Of a stretch of 64,000 nucleotides of DNA, positions 10,201 through 18,968 are shown in pieces. The stretch lies in NCBI RefSeq assembly GCF_018595685.2, contig NZ_CP092334.1:1330001-1394000 (forward strand), in the 5' to 3' direction. The notes under the pieces are model-generated. The model saw nothing but the letters and a program-made list of their open reading frames with translations. It searched no databases and was not told where the DNA came from. Origin of the DNA: Flavihumibacter rivuli. Lineage in GTDB: Bacteria > Bacteroidota > Bacteroidia > Chitinophagales > Chitinophagaceae. Position 1 is the first letter of the stretch. Every line of letters starts with the position of its first letter. The position numbers were made by a program, and so were the translations under genes.

Positions 10201-10684
10201 TAGAACTGACTACAGCATCCTGGCTGTTACCAAAAGAGATGCCCCTTCCGAAGCTACCGGAATAGGTAATGTTCCCGAAGTTGAAGAAATCCCCTTCACC
10301 AGCTTTCTGGCCGGTATTCCCCCTGATGACGACCTGTGCGACCTGTTGGTTCAGCAGGCTGTCAAAATCCATCCTGCTTGCCTTTGCATTGAGCCGGGTT
10401 GAAAATACTCGGTAGCGGACCAGAATAGAATCGAAGGGCGGCAAGGTCTTCCAGGTGATCGTAGCATTCAGCCAATCGATGGAATAAAGGGAATCTGCAA
10501 GACCGGTAACCTGGATGGTACCGGGAACCAGGCTAAGGGAATCCAGCCTGAAGGGAGACTGTTGTACCGGCACTTTCTTGATCCTAAGATTAGATAGCTG
10601 TTGCGGACGGGCCATTGGTTCCTGCCCAACAGCCCCAAACACAGAAGTAAGCAAAAGGATACATATCAACAGCCGTCTCAACAA
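7205..10684 (-). CDS. Giant outer-membrane beta-barrel-like protein, function unknown
   Basis: 1159 residues. A signal peptide (about residues 1-20, ending VFGAVGQ) is followed by a beta-rich N-terminal part with a segment near residue 310 (VYIDGELLQRGEDRDYVINY, then a TAEIRFTPRRMI stretch) that recalls surface-protein linker repeats, and then by hundreds of residues of alternating polar/aromatic strands (many Y, N, R, F) up to the C-terminus, as in a large outer-membrane barrel. The segment FDYNNDGVQQLNEFE near residue 860 looks like an EF-hand-type calcium loop. Large proteins of this kind are widespread and uncharacterised in Bacteroidota. The only start codons ahead of the signal peptide are two adjacent TTG codons at 10679-10684, since an in-frame stop lies just upstream. 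A tandem 11-bp repeat lies 72-148 bp upstream. Confidence 0.75.
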   Translation of the reverse strand: MLRRLLICILLLTSVFGAVGQEPMARPQQLSNLRIKKVPVQQSPFRLDSLSLVPGTIQVTGLADSLYSIDWLNATITWKTLPPFDSILVRYRVFSTRLNAKASRMDFDSLLNQQVAQVVIRGNTGQKAGEGDFFNFGNITYSGSFGRGISFGNSQDAVVSSTLNLQINGYLADSIEIAAAITDNNIPIQPDGTTQQLNEFDRIFLQFRKDAWNLSLGDIDIRQNRNYFLNFYKRLQGASFENTSRLGSKVTNHTLVSGAIAKGKFTRNILQGLEGNQGPYRLQGANNELFFVVLAGTERVYIDGELLQRGEDRDYVINYNTAEIRFTPRRMINKDRRIQVEFEYADRNYLNTNLYLANETDFSGKFRLRMAAFSNNDAKNSPINQTLDASQKNFLGILGDSIQYAYYPVAAIDTFAPGKILYKREYITLNGRPDSIYVYSTNPDSARYNLSFVDVGEGRGNYVPDLNAANGKVYRWVEPINGQPQGRYEPATYLVTPKTQRVVTVGGDYYVSDKTMVSADLGYSRYDVNTFSAKDKDNDKGLAAKLQLKHILPLNKQLNLQGDGGFEWVESSFKPLERLRNVEFTRDWGLPLQVTPADETIYNAGLELFDTKQNKLRYQLTGYNRSDGFNGIRNSLFHVQELKGWRFNNQFAYTQSENSLDKGYFLRPTIDLAKSFSRLKNYSLGFSYALEHNEFRDKAADTLTPTSFSFDIMQVYIKSDERKRNTWGLTYYTRKDKLPFGKELLDTDKSRNFSIKTELLANPRHQFRLNATYRILDVIQKTSTNGNSDKSLLGRAEYLVNEWKGMLTGNLLYELGAGQEQKRDFSFLEVPAGQGEFAWFDYNNDGVQQLNEFEVALFTDQAKFIRIFTPTNEYIKASYSTFNYSLTLNPRMYFDPSKSRGLKKFLGRVILQSSLQLFTKQEADGISQWNPFENSFNDSGLINLTNIWVNSLAFNRFSTKWGFDISNNRNRGKVLLTYGIESRAITEWTMRGRVNIGRLFTVELIGKKGENQVISGNAKFDNRNYDLKQYALEPRLTFTKGASFRAVTGYRYNDKKNRGGAQEQYQSHSVNTEVKYNLLQSASLQGKFTYTNISYPYPTNTSVSYIMLDGLLPGRNFLWNLDLTKRLGRNLELNMQYEGRKPGTARVVHIGRAGIRALL

Positions 10685-10755
10685 GCACCAGGTTTATTTA
10701 TAGCGTTTAAAAATAGCATTTATTGCCCGAAACCCAGCTCCGTTTTCCCTTTCCA

Positions 10756-10832
10756 GTTCCGACCCGTTTCCGACCCGTCTCCGACCCGTTTCCGACCCGT
10801 CTCCGACCCGGCTCCGACCCGGCTCCGACCTG
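10756..10832. repeat. Seven tandem copies of an 11-bp unit
   Basis: The unit TYTCCGACCCG (on the + strand) repeats seven times without gaps, 10756-10766 through 10822-10832. The CCGACCCG core is invariant except for a T in the last copy; only the first two bases of each unit vary and they partly alternate (TT, TC, TT, TC, then GC, GC). It lies between the terminator of the ABC-F gene and the start of the barrel gene, so it belongs to the upstream region of the latter. The 11-bp spacing is close to one turn of the DNA helix. Confidence 0.95.
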
Positions 10833-10870
10833 CTCCGTGAAAACACCCTCCCTGCGCAAGGTAAAGGCCA

Positions 10871-10896
10871 CAAAAAAGGCCGGCAAGCCGGCCTTT
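10871..10896 (-). terminator. Intrinsic terminator of the ABC-F gene
   Basis: On the minus strand AAAGGCCGGC, a two-base loop, GCCGGCCTTT and further T residues form a perfect 10-bp stem with a T run, 20 bases after the stop codon at 10917. Confidence 0.9.
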
Positions 10897-10916
10897 AAAT
10901 GGATTATTTAACAAGA

Positions 10917-12632
<1,716 letters not shown>

Positions 12633-12729
12633 TTAACGGAGCTCTTATCGTAAACCACTTAACAAAAAGTGCTTTTATATTACACAAATGTTTAACTTAT
12701 CTAACTTTAACTTATCTCACCGTCTTTGT

Positions 12730-13668
12730 ATGAAAAGTTTGATCATTCTACTTACCGGGCTGGTTTTCCTTTCCATTGCCTGTGGGAACGCTTCCCAGCA
12801 AAAGGAAAAAGAGCCAACCGGGGCCATAGCAGGTTCCGAAACGATCGATACCAGTTATTTCCCCGCAGGACATGGCCTGGAGTTTGCTGTTGCAGAAGAC
12901 AACTCCCTGGGAGCAAGCCTATCCAGGATCAAGGTGTTCCTCAAGGGAAACCCTGAAAACACTATCGATGCAGGGGAAAAGGACCCGATCATCAATACCC
13001 TGGTCGCCGATCTTGATGGCAATGATACCAATGAGGTCTATATCATCACCCAGGCGGCGGGGAGCGGGTCATATGGCACTATCCTGCCCTTCACCCTTGA
13101 TGGGCAACAGCAACTCCGAACCATAGCCCTACCAGAAATTACGGATGCCGATAAAGGACCGGGTGGAAGGTTCGAAGGATATGACGGACATGATTCGATA
13201 TTCATAGCTGAAAATAGGCTGAAAAGGACCTTTCCTGTTCCCGGATCGCCTAAAGAGGAAAATTCGGTTATTGGTCAGCGTAAGCTAATCAGTTACATGC
13301 TTACCCCGGCAGGACTGGAATATGCAAAGGAAACCATGACAGGGGCTGATCGCGACAGCCATGGTTGCATTGGCGCAACAGGCTACACCTGGTCGGAACT
13401 TCAGCAGGAATGTATCCGATTATTCGAACGCGCGACAAGGCTGAATGCAAATGGTGAAATGGCCAGTAAGGCAGAAGCGGCCTATATATTTTTCAATGCC
13501 GACCAATCAAAAGCTGAACTCTGGCTACCGGGGAAGAAGGGTTCTATCCTATTGGAGCGGAAGGGAAAGGAAGGTGGCCATAGCTGGGAGAATGGCCAAC
13601 TCAAGCTATATCCATGGAAGGGGTATATCCTTAAGGATGGTGAAAAACTGATCTACGCAGGTGGCTGA
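12730..13668 (+). CDS. Lipoprotein of unknown function with FG-GAP-like and cysteine-pair motifs
   Basis: 312 residues from the ATG at 12730 (an ATG at 12688 would add 14 residues ahead of the signal peptide). The signal ends in the lipobox LSIACG (Cys18). The mature part has VADLDGNDTNEVYIIT near residue 95, which resembles an acidic calcium-binding FG-GAP/VCBS loop, and a motif DSHGCIGATGYTWSELQQEC near residue 215 with two cysteines that could form a disulfide. I recall comparable GYTWS motifs in periplasmic lysozyme-inhibitor-like lipoproteins, but cannot confirm the family. It converges on sdhB. Confidence 0.65.
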   Translation: MKSLIILLTGLVFLSIACGNASQQKEKEPTGAIAGSETIDTSYFPAGHGLEFAVAEDNSLGASLSRIKVFLKGNPENTIDAGEKDPIINTLVADLDGNDTNEVYIITQAAGSGSYGTILPFTLDGQQQLRTIALPEITDADKGPGGRFEGYDGHDSIFIAENRLKRTFPVPGSPKEENSVIGQRKLISYMLTPAGLEYAKETMTGADRDSHGCIGATGYTWSELQQECIRLFERATRLNANGEMASKAEAAYIFFNADQSKAELWLPGKKGSILLERKGKEGGHSWENGQLKLYPWKGYILKDGEKLIYAGG

Positions 13669-13697
13669 GCCTGCCCTGACCAGGCTATTGAATATAA

Positions 13698-13738
13698 CAA
13701 AAGGGTCAAAACAGGATTACCTGCATTGACCCTTTACT
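13698..13738. terminator. Bidirectional hairpin between convergent genes
   Basis: Arms AAAGGGTCAA (13700-13709) and TTGACCCTTT (13726-13735) are perfectly complementary, and an inner CAGG-ATTA-CCTG stem extends the hairpin. It sits between the stops of the lipoprotein gene (13668) and sdhB (13754). Confidence 0.7.
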
Positions 13739-13753
13739 TATGATTAGTTGCGA

Positions 13754-14524
13754 TTATTTCTCAGCAGTGAGGCCAGCACCAATGTATTCCGCATTGAGGC
13801 GAGCGATATTGGCGATGGAAATTTCCTTCGGGCAAACGGCTTCACAAGCACCAGTATTGGTACAAGCGCCAAATCCTTCACGGTCCATCTGGGCCACCAT
13901 GTTCAGCACTCGACCCTTACGCTCGGGACCACCCTGAGGCAACAAGGCCAGGTGGGAAACCTTGGCAGAAAGGAAAAGCATGGCAGAACTGTTCTTACAG
14001 GCTGCAACGCAGGCACCGCAACCGATACAAGCTGCAGCAGCGAAAGCGGCATCCGCTTTATCTTTTTCTACGGGAATGGCATTGGCATCAACAGCATTAC
14101 CGGTATTTACAGAGATGTATCCTCCAGCCTGGATGATACGGTCGAAGGCAGTCCTATCCACTACCAGGTCCTTGATCACCGGGAAAGCATTGGCCCTCCA
14201 GGGTTCTACCACGATGGTGTCACCATCCTTATACGCACGCATGTGGAGCTGGCAGGTGGTATTGGCATGCCAGGGACCATGGGGCTTACCGTCAATATAC
14301 ATGGAGCACATACCGCAGATTCCCTCGCGACAATCGTGGTCGAATGCGATAGGTTCCTTGCCTTCGCGGATCAATTCCTCGTTCAATACATCGAACATCT
14401 CCAGGAAGGACATCTCCGAAGAAATATTCTTCACCTGGTAAGTTTCAAAACGTCCTTTGTCCTGACTGTTCTTCTGTCTCCACACTTTGAGTGTGAGGTT
14501 CATGGTGTAGTGTTCCATATTCAT
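13754..14524 (-). CDS. sdhB: Succinate dehydrogenase / fumarate reductase iron-sulfur subunit
   Basis: Carries electrons from the flavoprotein to the quinone site of the membrane anchor. All three cluster motifs are visible in the 256 residues: CREGICGMC plus a later C for [2Fe-2S] (near residue 66), [11 protein letters not shown] for [4Fe-4S] (near 166), and [15 protein letters not shown] for the third cluster (near 222). The start is the ATG at 14524. It is the last gene of a leftward sdhC-sdhA-sdhB operon, but is separated from sdhA by about 600 bp that contain a four-helix-bundle gene between inverted octamer arrays. Confidence 0.95.
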   Translation of the reverse strand: MNMEHYTMNLTLKVWRQKNSQDKGRFETYQVKNISSEMSFLEMFDVLNEELIREGKEPIAFDHDCREGICGMCSMYIDGKPHGPWHANTTCQLHMRAYKDGDTIVVEPWRANAFPVIKDLVVDRTAFDRIIQAGGYISVNTGNAVDANAIPVEKDKADAAFAAAACIGCGACVAACKNSSAMLFLSAKVSHLALLPQGGPERKGRVLNMVAQMDREGFGACTNTGACEAVCPKEISIANIARLNAEYIGAGLTAEK

Positions 14525-14529
14525 TTATT

Positions 14530-14566
14530 ATGTGGATATGTGGATATGTGAATATGTGGACATGAG
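14530..14566 (+). repeat. Octamer array, left end of the cassette inside sdh
   Basis: 37 bp made of the units ATGTGGAT, ATGTGGAT, ATGTGAAT, ATGTGGAC and a partial ATGAG. It begins six bases upstream of the sdhB start codon. It matches the reverse complement of 15084-15120 at 34 of 37 positions, including the odd third unit with AA instead of GA. Confidence 0.9.
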
Positions 14567-14632
14567 AATCCACATCATAACCAGCATCCATTAATAATTA
14601 CAATCCAATTTACGAATCAACTATTAATCAAA

Positions 14633-14980
14633 TTATCGGGAGGCTTTAGCAGTTAATATGATCCTGCTGATAACAGTTATGATACCTTCCGCTTGCACCC
14701 TTAGCTGGGTTGAAGTAGGCAAATGGTCGCTTCTTTCACATACAATTATCCAAAAAAGGGCTTCACTCGTTTCCTTAACAGCTCCTTTCATCTTATGAAT
14801 AAAATCAGCCTTACTTTCTGCATGCTGGGCCTCAAAAACATGCGCTCCGGGACTTGTTCCTGAACGCATCAGTTGATTGGCCAGGTCATACTGTTTCAAT
14901 CCTCTCAATATTTCACAGAACTTCAAAATTTCGACAGCAAAATCCAATGTCATCCCTACAATCTTGTTAGGCTCCTGCAT
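14633..14980 (-). CDS. Four-helix-bundle protein (23S rRNA intervening-sequence protein family)
   Basis: 115 residues from the ATG at 14980 (the longer TTG-initiated frame to 15007 is less likely). The sequence shows the family pattern: a helix with DFAVEILKFCEILR, then YDLANQLMRSGTSPGAHVFEAQHAESKADFIHKMKGAVKETSEALFWI-type segments in order, and a last helix AEGIITVISRIIL. Proteins of this family were first found encoded in 23S rRNA intervening sequences and are related to the Avd accessory protein of diversity-generating retroelements; their cellular role is unclear. Here the gene lies in the same direction as sdhA and sdhB, between them, and is enclosed by inverted octamer arrays, so it looks inserted. 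Confidence 0.88.
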   Translation of the reverse strand: MQEPNKIVGMTLDFAVEILKFCEILRGLKQYDLANQLMRSGTSPGAHVFEAQHAESKADFIHKMKGAVKETSEALFWIIVCERSDHLPTSTQLRVQAEGIITVISRIILTAKASR

Positions 14981-15083
14981 ATCATCAATTTTACAGCAAC
15001 CTAACAATTCCTACACTATCCTACTACCGTTTAATAACCCAAAACAAGGTAGGGAGTATTAAATCCAATGGTATGAATATCCG

Positions 15084-15120
15084 CACATGTCCACATGTTC
15101 ACATATCCACATGTCCACAT
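15084..15120 (-). repeat. Octamer array, right end of the cassette inside sdh
   Basis: Read on the minus strand it is ATGTGGAC, ATGTGGAT, ATGTGAAC, ATGTGGAC and a partial ATGTG. It is an inverted copy of 14530-14566 and stops ten bases past the stop codon of sdhA (15130). Confidence 0.9.
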
Positions 15121-15129
15121 GACTACCAC

Positions 15130-17103
15130 TTATTTATAGGATCTCTGACTCGGCTTCGCTACTTCGAACATCAGCTCTTCCTTATGCAGGTTCCAGTTGT
15201 GTTCGCCGGCGTATTCCCAAGCAGCAACATAGGCGTACTTGGCATCGTCACGCATGGCTTCACCTTCTTCGGTCTGGCTTTCCTCACGGAAGTGACCACC
15301 ACAACTTTCGTTACGGTTCAGGGCATCAATACACATCAATTCACCCAGTTCAATGAAGTCGGCTACACGGTTGGCTTTGTCCAGCTCAGGGTTCATTTCA
15401 TTGATACCACCGGGGATGCGCACATCAGACCAGAATTCCTTCTTCAGCTGGCGGATCTCATCGATCGCCTGCTTTAACCCTTCCTCGTTACGGGCCATAC
15501 CACACTTATCCCACATGATCTTACCTAAACGCTTGTGGAAGCTTTCTACTGTTTGCTTACCATTGATATTCATCAGCTGGTTGATCCTGTCTGCCACTTC
15601 CTTCTCCGCTGCAACGAAGGCAGGGTGATCGGTTGGGATGGCCGGTGTACGGATCTCATCAGCCAGGTAGTTTCCGATTGTATAGGGAATAACGAAATAG
15701 CCATCAGCAAGACCCTGCATCAGCGCAGAGGCACCCAAACGGTTGGCACCGTGGTCGGAGAAGTTGGCTTCACCGAGGGCATAGAGACCCGGAACAGTGG
15801 TCATCAGTTCGTAGTCAACCCACAACCCACCCATGGTGTAGTGAACGGCAGGGTAAATACGCATGGGCACTTCGTAGGGGTTCTCACCGGTGATCTTCTC
15901 GTACATATCGAAAAGGTTACCGTACTTCTCTTTCACCACTTCCTTACCCAGTTCGGTGATCATGTCCGCACTGGCACCTTGGATATTGCGCTTATTCACT
16001 TCTGCCTTGCCATAACGCTGGATGGCATCAGCATAGTCGAGGTATACAGCCTGCTTGGAAGTTCCTACGCCATAACCGGCATCACAACGCTCCTTGGCAG
16101 CACGGCTGGCCACGTCGCGGGGAACCAGGTTACCGAAGGCAGGATACCTTCTTTCCAGGTAGTAATCCCTTTCTTCTTCAGGAATCTCATTTGGTTTGCG
16201 ATCATCACCCTGCTTCTTGGGCACCCAGATACGACCGTCGTTACGCAGAGATTCCGACATCAGGGTCAGTTTGCTCTGGTGGTCACCGCTAACCGGTATA
16301 CAGGTGGGGTGGATCTGCGTGAAGCAGGGGTTACCGAAGTAAGCACCCTTCTTGTGGGCCTTCCAGGCGGCAGTTACGTTGCTACCCATCGCGTTGGTGC
16401 TGAGGTAGAATACGTTACCATAACCTCCAGAGCACAGCAATACCGCATGGCCGAAATGGCGCTCCAGCTGGCCGGTAACGAGGTTACGGACAATGATACC
16501 GCGTGCCTTGCCATCGATAACCACCACATCCAGCATTTCATGACGGCTGTACATGGCTACATTACCCAGGGCCACCTGGCGCTCCAGGGCCTGGTAGGCG
16601 CCGATCAGCAACTGCTGGCCGGTCTGACCGGCAGCATAGAAGGTACGCTGAACCTGGGTCCCACCGAAGGATCGGTTGCTCAGCAATCCACCATATTCGC
16701 GGGCGAAGGGAACCCCTTGTGCCACACATTGGTCGATGATATTTACACTCACCTCAGCAAGGCGATGCACGTTGGCCTCACGGGCACGGTAGTCGCCCCC
16801 CTTAATAGTGTCGTAGAAAAGTCGGAAAACGGAATCACCATCATTCTGGTAATTCTTGGCGGCATTGATACCACCCTGTGCTGCAATGGAGTGCGCACGA
16901 CGGGGAGAATCCTGGAAACAGAATGCCTTTACTTTATACCCTAACTCTCCCAGTGCGGCAGCGGCTGAAGCGCCTGCCAGACCGGTACCTACAACAATCA
17001 CCTCCAGTTTACGCTTGTTGGCCGGGTTAACCAGCTTACAATGACCCTTGAAATAGGTCCACTTCTGATCTAAAGGTCCGGCGGGAATTTTAGAATTGAG
17101 CAT
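15130..17103 (-). CDS. sdhA: Succinate dehydrogenase / fumarate reductase flavoprotein subunit
   Basis: Oxidises succinate to fumarate (or the reverse) on covalently bound FAD. The 657-residue length fits the b558-type enzyme of Bacteroidota. [19 protein letters not shown] near residue 36 is the FAD fold; [14 protein letters not shown] near 67 contains the histidine that carries [11 protein letters not shown] near 265 and the [12 protein letters not shown] segment near 418 belong to the active site; [16 protein letters not shown] near 450 is the C-terminal FAD segment. The start is the ATG at 17103. It lies 127 bp downstream of sdhC and is followed by the cassette at 14530-15120. Confidence 0.96.
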   Translation of the reverse strand: MLNSKIPAGPLDQKWTYFKGHCKLVNPANKRKLEVIVVGTGLAGASAAAALGELGYKVKAFCFQDSPRRAHSIAAQGGINAAKNYQNDGDSVFRLFYDTIKGGDYRAREANVHRLAEVSVNIIDQCVAQGVPFAREYGGLLSNRSFGGTQVQRTFYAAGQTGQQLLIGAYQALERQVALGNVAMYSRHEMLDVVVIDGKARGIIVRNLVTGQLERHFGHAVLLCSGGYGNVFYLSTNAMGSNVTAAWKAHKKGAYFGNPCFTQIHPTCIPVSGDHQSKLTLMSESLRNDGRIWVPKKQGDDRKPNEIPEEERDYYLERRYPAFGNLVPRDVASRAAKERCDAGYGVGTSKQAVYLDYADAIQRYGKAEVNKRNIQGASADMITELGKEVVKEKYGNLFDMYEKITGENPYEVPMRIYPAVHYTMGGLWVDYELMTTVPGLYALGEANFSDHGANRLGASALMQGLADGYFVIPYTIGNYLADEIRTPAIPTDHPAFVAAEKEVADRINQLMNINGKQTVESFHKRLGKIMWDKCGMARNEEGLKQAIDEIRQLKKEFWSDVRIPGGINEMNPELDKANRVADFIELGELMCIDALNRNESCGGHFREESQTEEGEAMRDDAKYAYVAAWEYAGEHNWNLHKEELMFEVAKPSQRSYK

Positions 17104-17230
17104 ATATCCTAAGTTAGATTCGTTAAAGTGTTGAAATTACACGGTATTTGTTTTACACAACCATTTTGTTGTCTGAATGCCTTTACGCTATTGGGATACC
17201 TTCAACATGACCAGAAGGCAGGCCCTTCAT

Positions 17231-17938
17231 TTAGGCTACCCAGCCAAGGTACATGGCAATTGGCATCAGCGCAAAGAGCAGCGGAACCAGGATGGAAAAG
17301 CCCAATCCCAGTGATTCCAACAGCACATTGTATTTTTTGTTGTGTACACCCACCGTACGGAAGGCACTCTGGAAACCATGGGCCAGGTGGTATCCAAGGG
17401 AGATACAACCCAACACATATACGATCACCACCCAAAGCTGGGAGAAAACGATCTTCATTTCACCAAACATATCGTGCATTTCCACGCCATTATAGGCTAC
17501 CGGGGCCAGGGTATGGGTGAAACGGGCTTTAGTCCAGAAATGGGCCAGGTGCAAGACCAGGAATAACAGGATCAGGGTACCCAACAAGCCCATGGCACGA
17601 CTGTACCACTTGCTGCCACGGTTCCCCAGGTTCACTTCATAACCTACTGCACGGGCACTACGGTTCTTTGCTTCCAGCATGAAACCCTGAACGATATGCA
17701 GGAGCAGTCCGGCGAAAAGGCCAATTTCCATAATGCGGATCACCACGGTTGAACCCATGAAATGAGCAGCCTTGTTGAACATGGTGCCATTATCATCGGC
17801 ATTGAAGATGGGGAGATCGGCGAATATGCAGGCGTTGATGCCTACGTGTACAATGAGGAATGAAATCAGGAATAATCCGGTAAGACCCATTACGAACTTC
17901 TTTCCAACCGAAGAGGTGAAGAAATCAGACCATTTCAT
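17231..17938 (-). CDS. sdhC: Succinate dehydrogenase cytochrome b558 membrane subunit
   Basis: Single large haem b anchor of the three-subunit enzyme; it binds two haems and menaquinone in the inner membrane. The 235 residues contain five hydrophobic segments. FFTSSVGKKFVMGLTGLFL opens helix 1; conserved histidines are visible in LIVHVGIN, LLLHIVQGF, VLHLAHFW and SLGYHLAHGFQSAF, in the order expected for haem ligands of the b558 family. First gene of the operon; a -7-like box lies 27 bp upstream of the ATG at 17938. Confidence 0.93.
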   Translation of the reverse strand: MKWSDFFTSSVGKKFVMGLTGLFLISFLIVHVGINACIFADLPIFNADDNGTMFNKAAHFMGSTVVIRIMEIGLFAGLLLHIVQGFMLEAKNRSARAVGYEVNLGNRGSKWYSRAMGLLGTLILLFLVLHLAHFWTKARFTHTLAPVAYNGVEMHDMFGEMKIVFSQLWVVIVYVLGCISLGYHLAHGFQSAFRTVGVHNKKYNVLLESLGLGFSILVPLLFALMPIAMYLGWVA

Positions 17939-17964
17939 ACGGAGCTAGTGTTTATGATTTGACA

Positions 17965-17972
17965 CAAAAATA
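17965..17972 (-). promoter_or_regulatory. Candidate -7 box for sdhCAB
   Basis: On the minus strand the sequence is TATTTTTG, a full match to the Bacteroidota -7 consensus TAnnTTTG, 26 bp upstream of the sdhC start. I see no convincing -33 TTG at the usual spacing. Confidence 0.4.
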
Positions 17973-18373
17973 ACAATCGAAGCCTTCGCTTGCGTTTTTC
18001 CGCAAAGTTTTTATTGCTGATTAATGCAAAAACCTGAACAGTTTCGATGCTTTGCGACATACATGAAACCTAACCTTAATGCATGATGGGAGTTGGGATG
18101 GAAGAAGCCCGGGTATTTAATTGGAGAATGATGACAGGCCAGAAAGCATCGTTTGCACTAAACTGTTATGGAAAGCGGAATAACAATAACCCTTGACCAA
18201 AACCAATTAGCACCTCAACAGCAAAAAGAAGAAGGAATATGGATAATGATTGGGAAACCTGAAATTTCTGTAATTCCATTTTTTCGAGGTAATCAATCAG
18301 TCATTAGCTCCCATAGTAACAATTTCAAAAGCTGGCGAGGAAAGATTTGTGCTTATCATGCTGCAGTATCCCT
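17973..18373. other. Intergenic region upstream of sdhC
   Basis: About 400 bp without a supported gene. An open frame on the + strand (18168-18503) runs through the neighbouring terminator into the DUF3276 gene and has no family features. Nothing else is recognised. Confidence 0.5.
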
Positions 18374-18400
18374 AAAAAAACAGCCCCGGGAAACCGGGGC
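18374..18400 (-). terminator. Intrinsic terminator of the DUF3276 gene
   Basis: On the minus strand GCCCCGG, a TTTC loop, CCGGGGC and a run of seven T form a classic terminator, about 30 bases after the stop codon at 18430. Confidence 0.9.
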
Positions 18401-18429
18401 CGTTGGAATAAGCAATTGGTTGGTTAAAA

Positions 18430-18837
18430 TCACCACTTGTCAACTTCTTCATCATTACCGGCGGCTGGCTGGGCACTGCTGGCGTTGTTGTTCACAACGA
18501 TAACAGTCTCTTCCACGCTTTCGATAATTTCGCCATCCTCAGCGAGATTGTCGTGGTTATAGGCATCGAAATCAAAATCTGGCATCAGGTCTGTCTTAAC
18601 GTAATCTACTGCTTCTGTCAGCGCCTTCAGGAACTTGTTGAAGTCCTCCTTGTACAGGAAGATCTTATGCCTGTCATATCCATTATCATCAAACTTCTTA
18701 CGACTCTCAGTAATGGTCAGGTAGTAATCATTGCTACGGGTAGCCCTTACATCAAAGAAGTAAGTCCTTCTCTTACCAGCCCTGATACGCTTACTGTAAA
18801 CGCTTTCCATCTTTTTGTCGTTGTTCTCGTACGCCAC
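18430..18837 (-). CDS. DUF3276 / PUR-alpha-like nucleic acid-binding protein
   Basis: Small protein (135 residues from a GTG at 18837) of the PUR family, whose members bind single-stranded DNA or RNA. The core SKRIRAGKRRTYFFDVRATRS-like stretch, split here as IRAGKRRTYFFDVRAT and NDYYLTITESRKKF, and HKIFLYKEDFNKFLKALTEAVDYV are the family hallmark. An acidic tail ends in DEEVDKW. Homologues I know of begin MAYxNNDKKMES, which supports the GTG; the ATG at 18810 is the alternative. The longest frame to 18897 adds an unrelated-looking leader. It has its own terminator and upstream region. Confidence 0.85.
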   Translation of the reverse strand: MAYENNDKKMESVYSKRIRAGKRRTYFFDVRATRSNDYYLTITESRKKFDDNGYDRHKIFLYKEDFNKFLKALTEAVDYVKTDLMPDFDFDAYNHDNLAEDGEIIESVEETVIVVNNNASSAQPAAGNDEEVDKW

Positions 18838-18968
18838 AGTTGTAGATTTTTTAGTACAGTTAAAAATTTCTTTAGGTTCTGAATTAAGTAGGAGCAAATA
18901 TAAGGATGTAAATGAATTAGCAAAATTTTATAAAACTTTTATCCTACGATAAGTGTTTCCTCCTATAT

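Noticed and set aside
10601..10911. Short frames on both strands across the 11-bp repeat (Arg/Pro/Ser/Asp-rich on +, Gly-rich on -)
   Set aside because: They only translate the tandem repeat and its surroundings; the region is intergenic.
14530..15120. Octamer arrays as a CRISPR array
   Set aside because: The 8-bp units have no spacers and there are no cas genes.
15535..16944. 469-codon open frame opposite sdhA
   Set aside because: It lies wholly antisense to a well-conserved gene, has no recognisable domain and follows from the codon bias of sdhA.
18168..18503. 111-codon frame upstream of sdhC
   Set aside because: It crosses the terminator and the 3' end of the DUF3276 gene and has no domain features.
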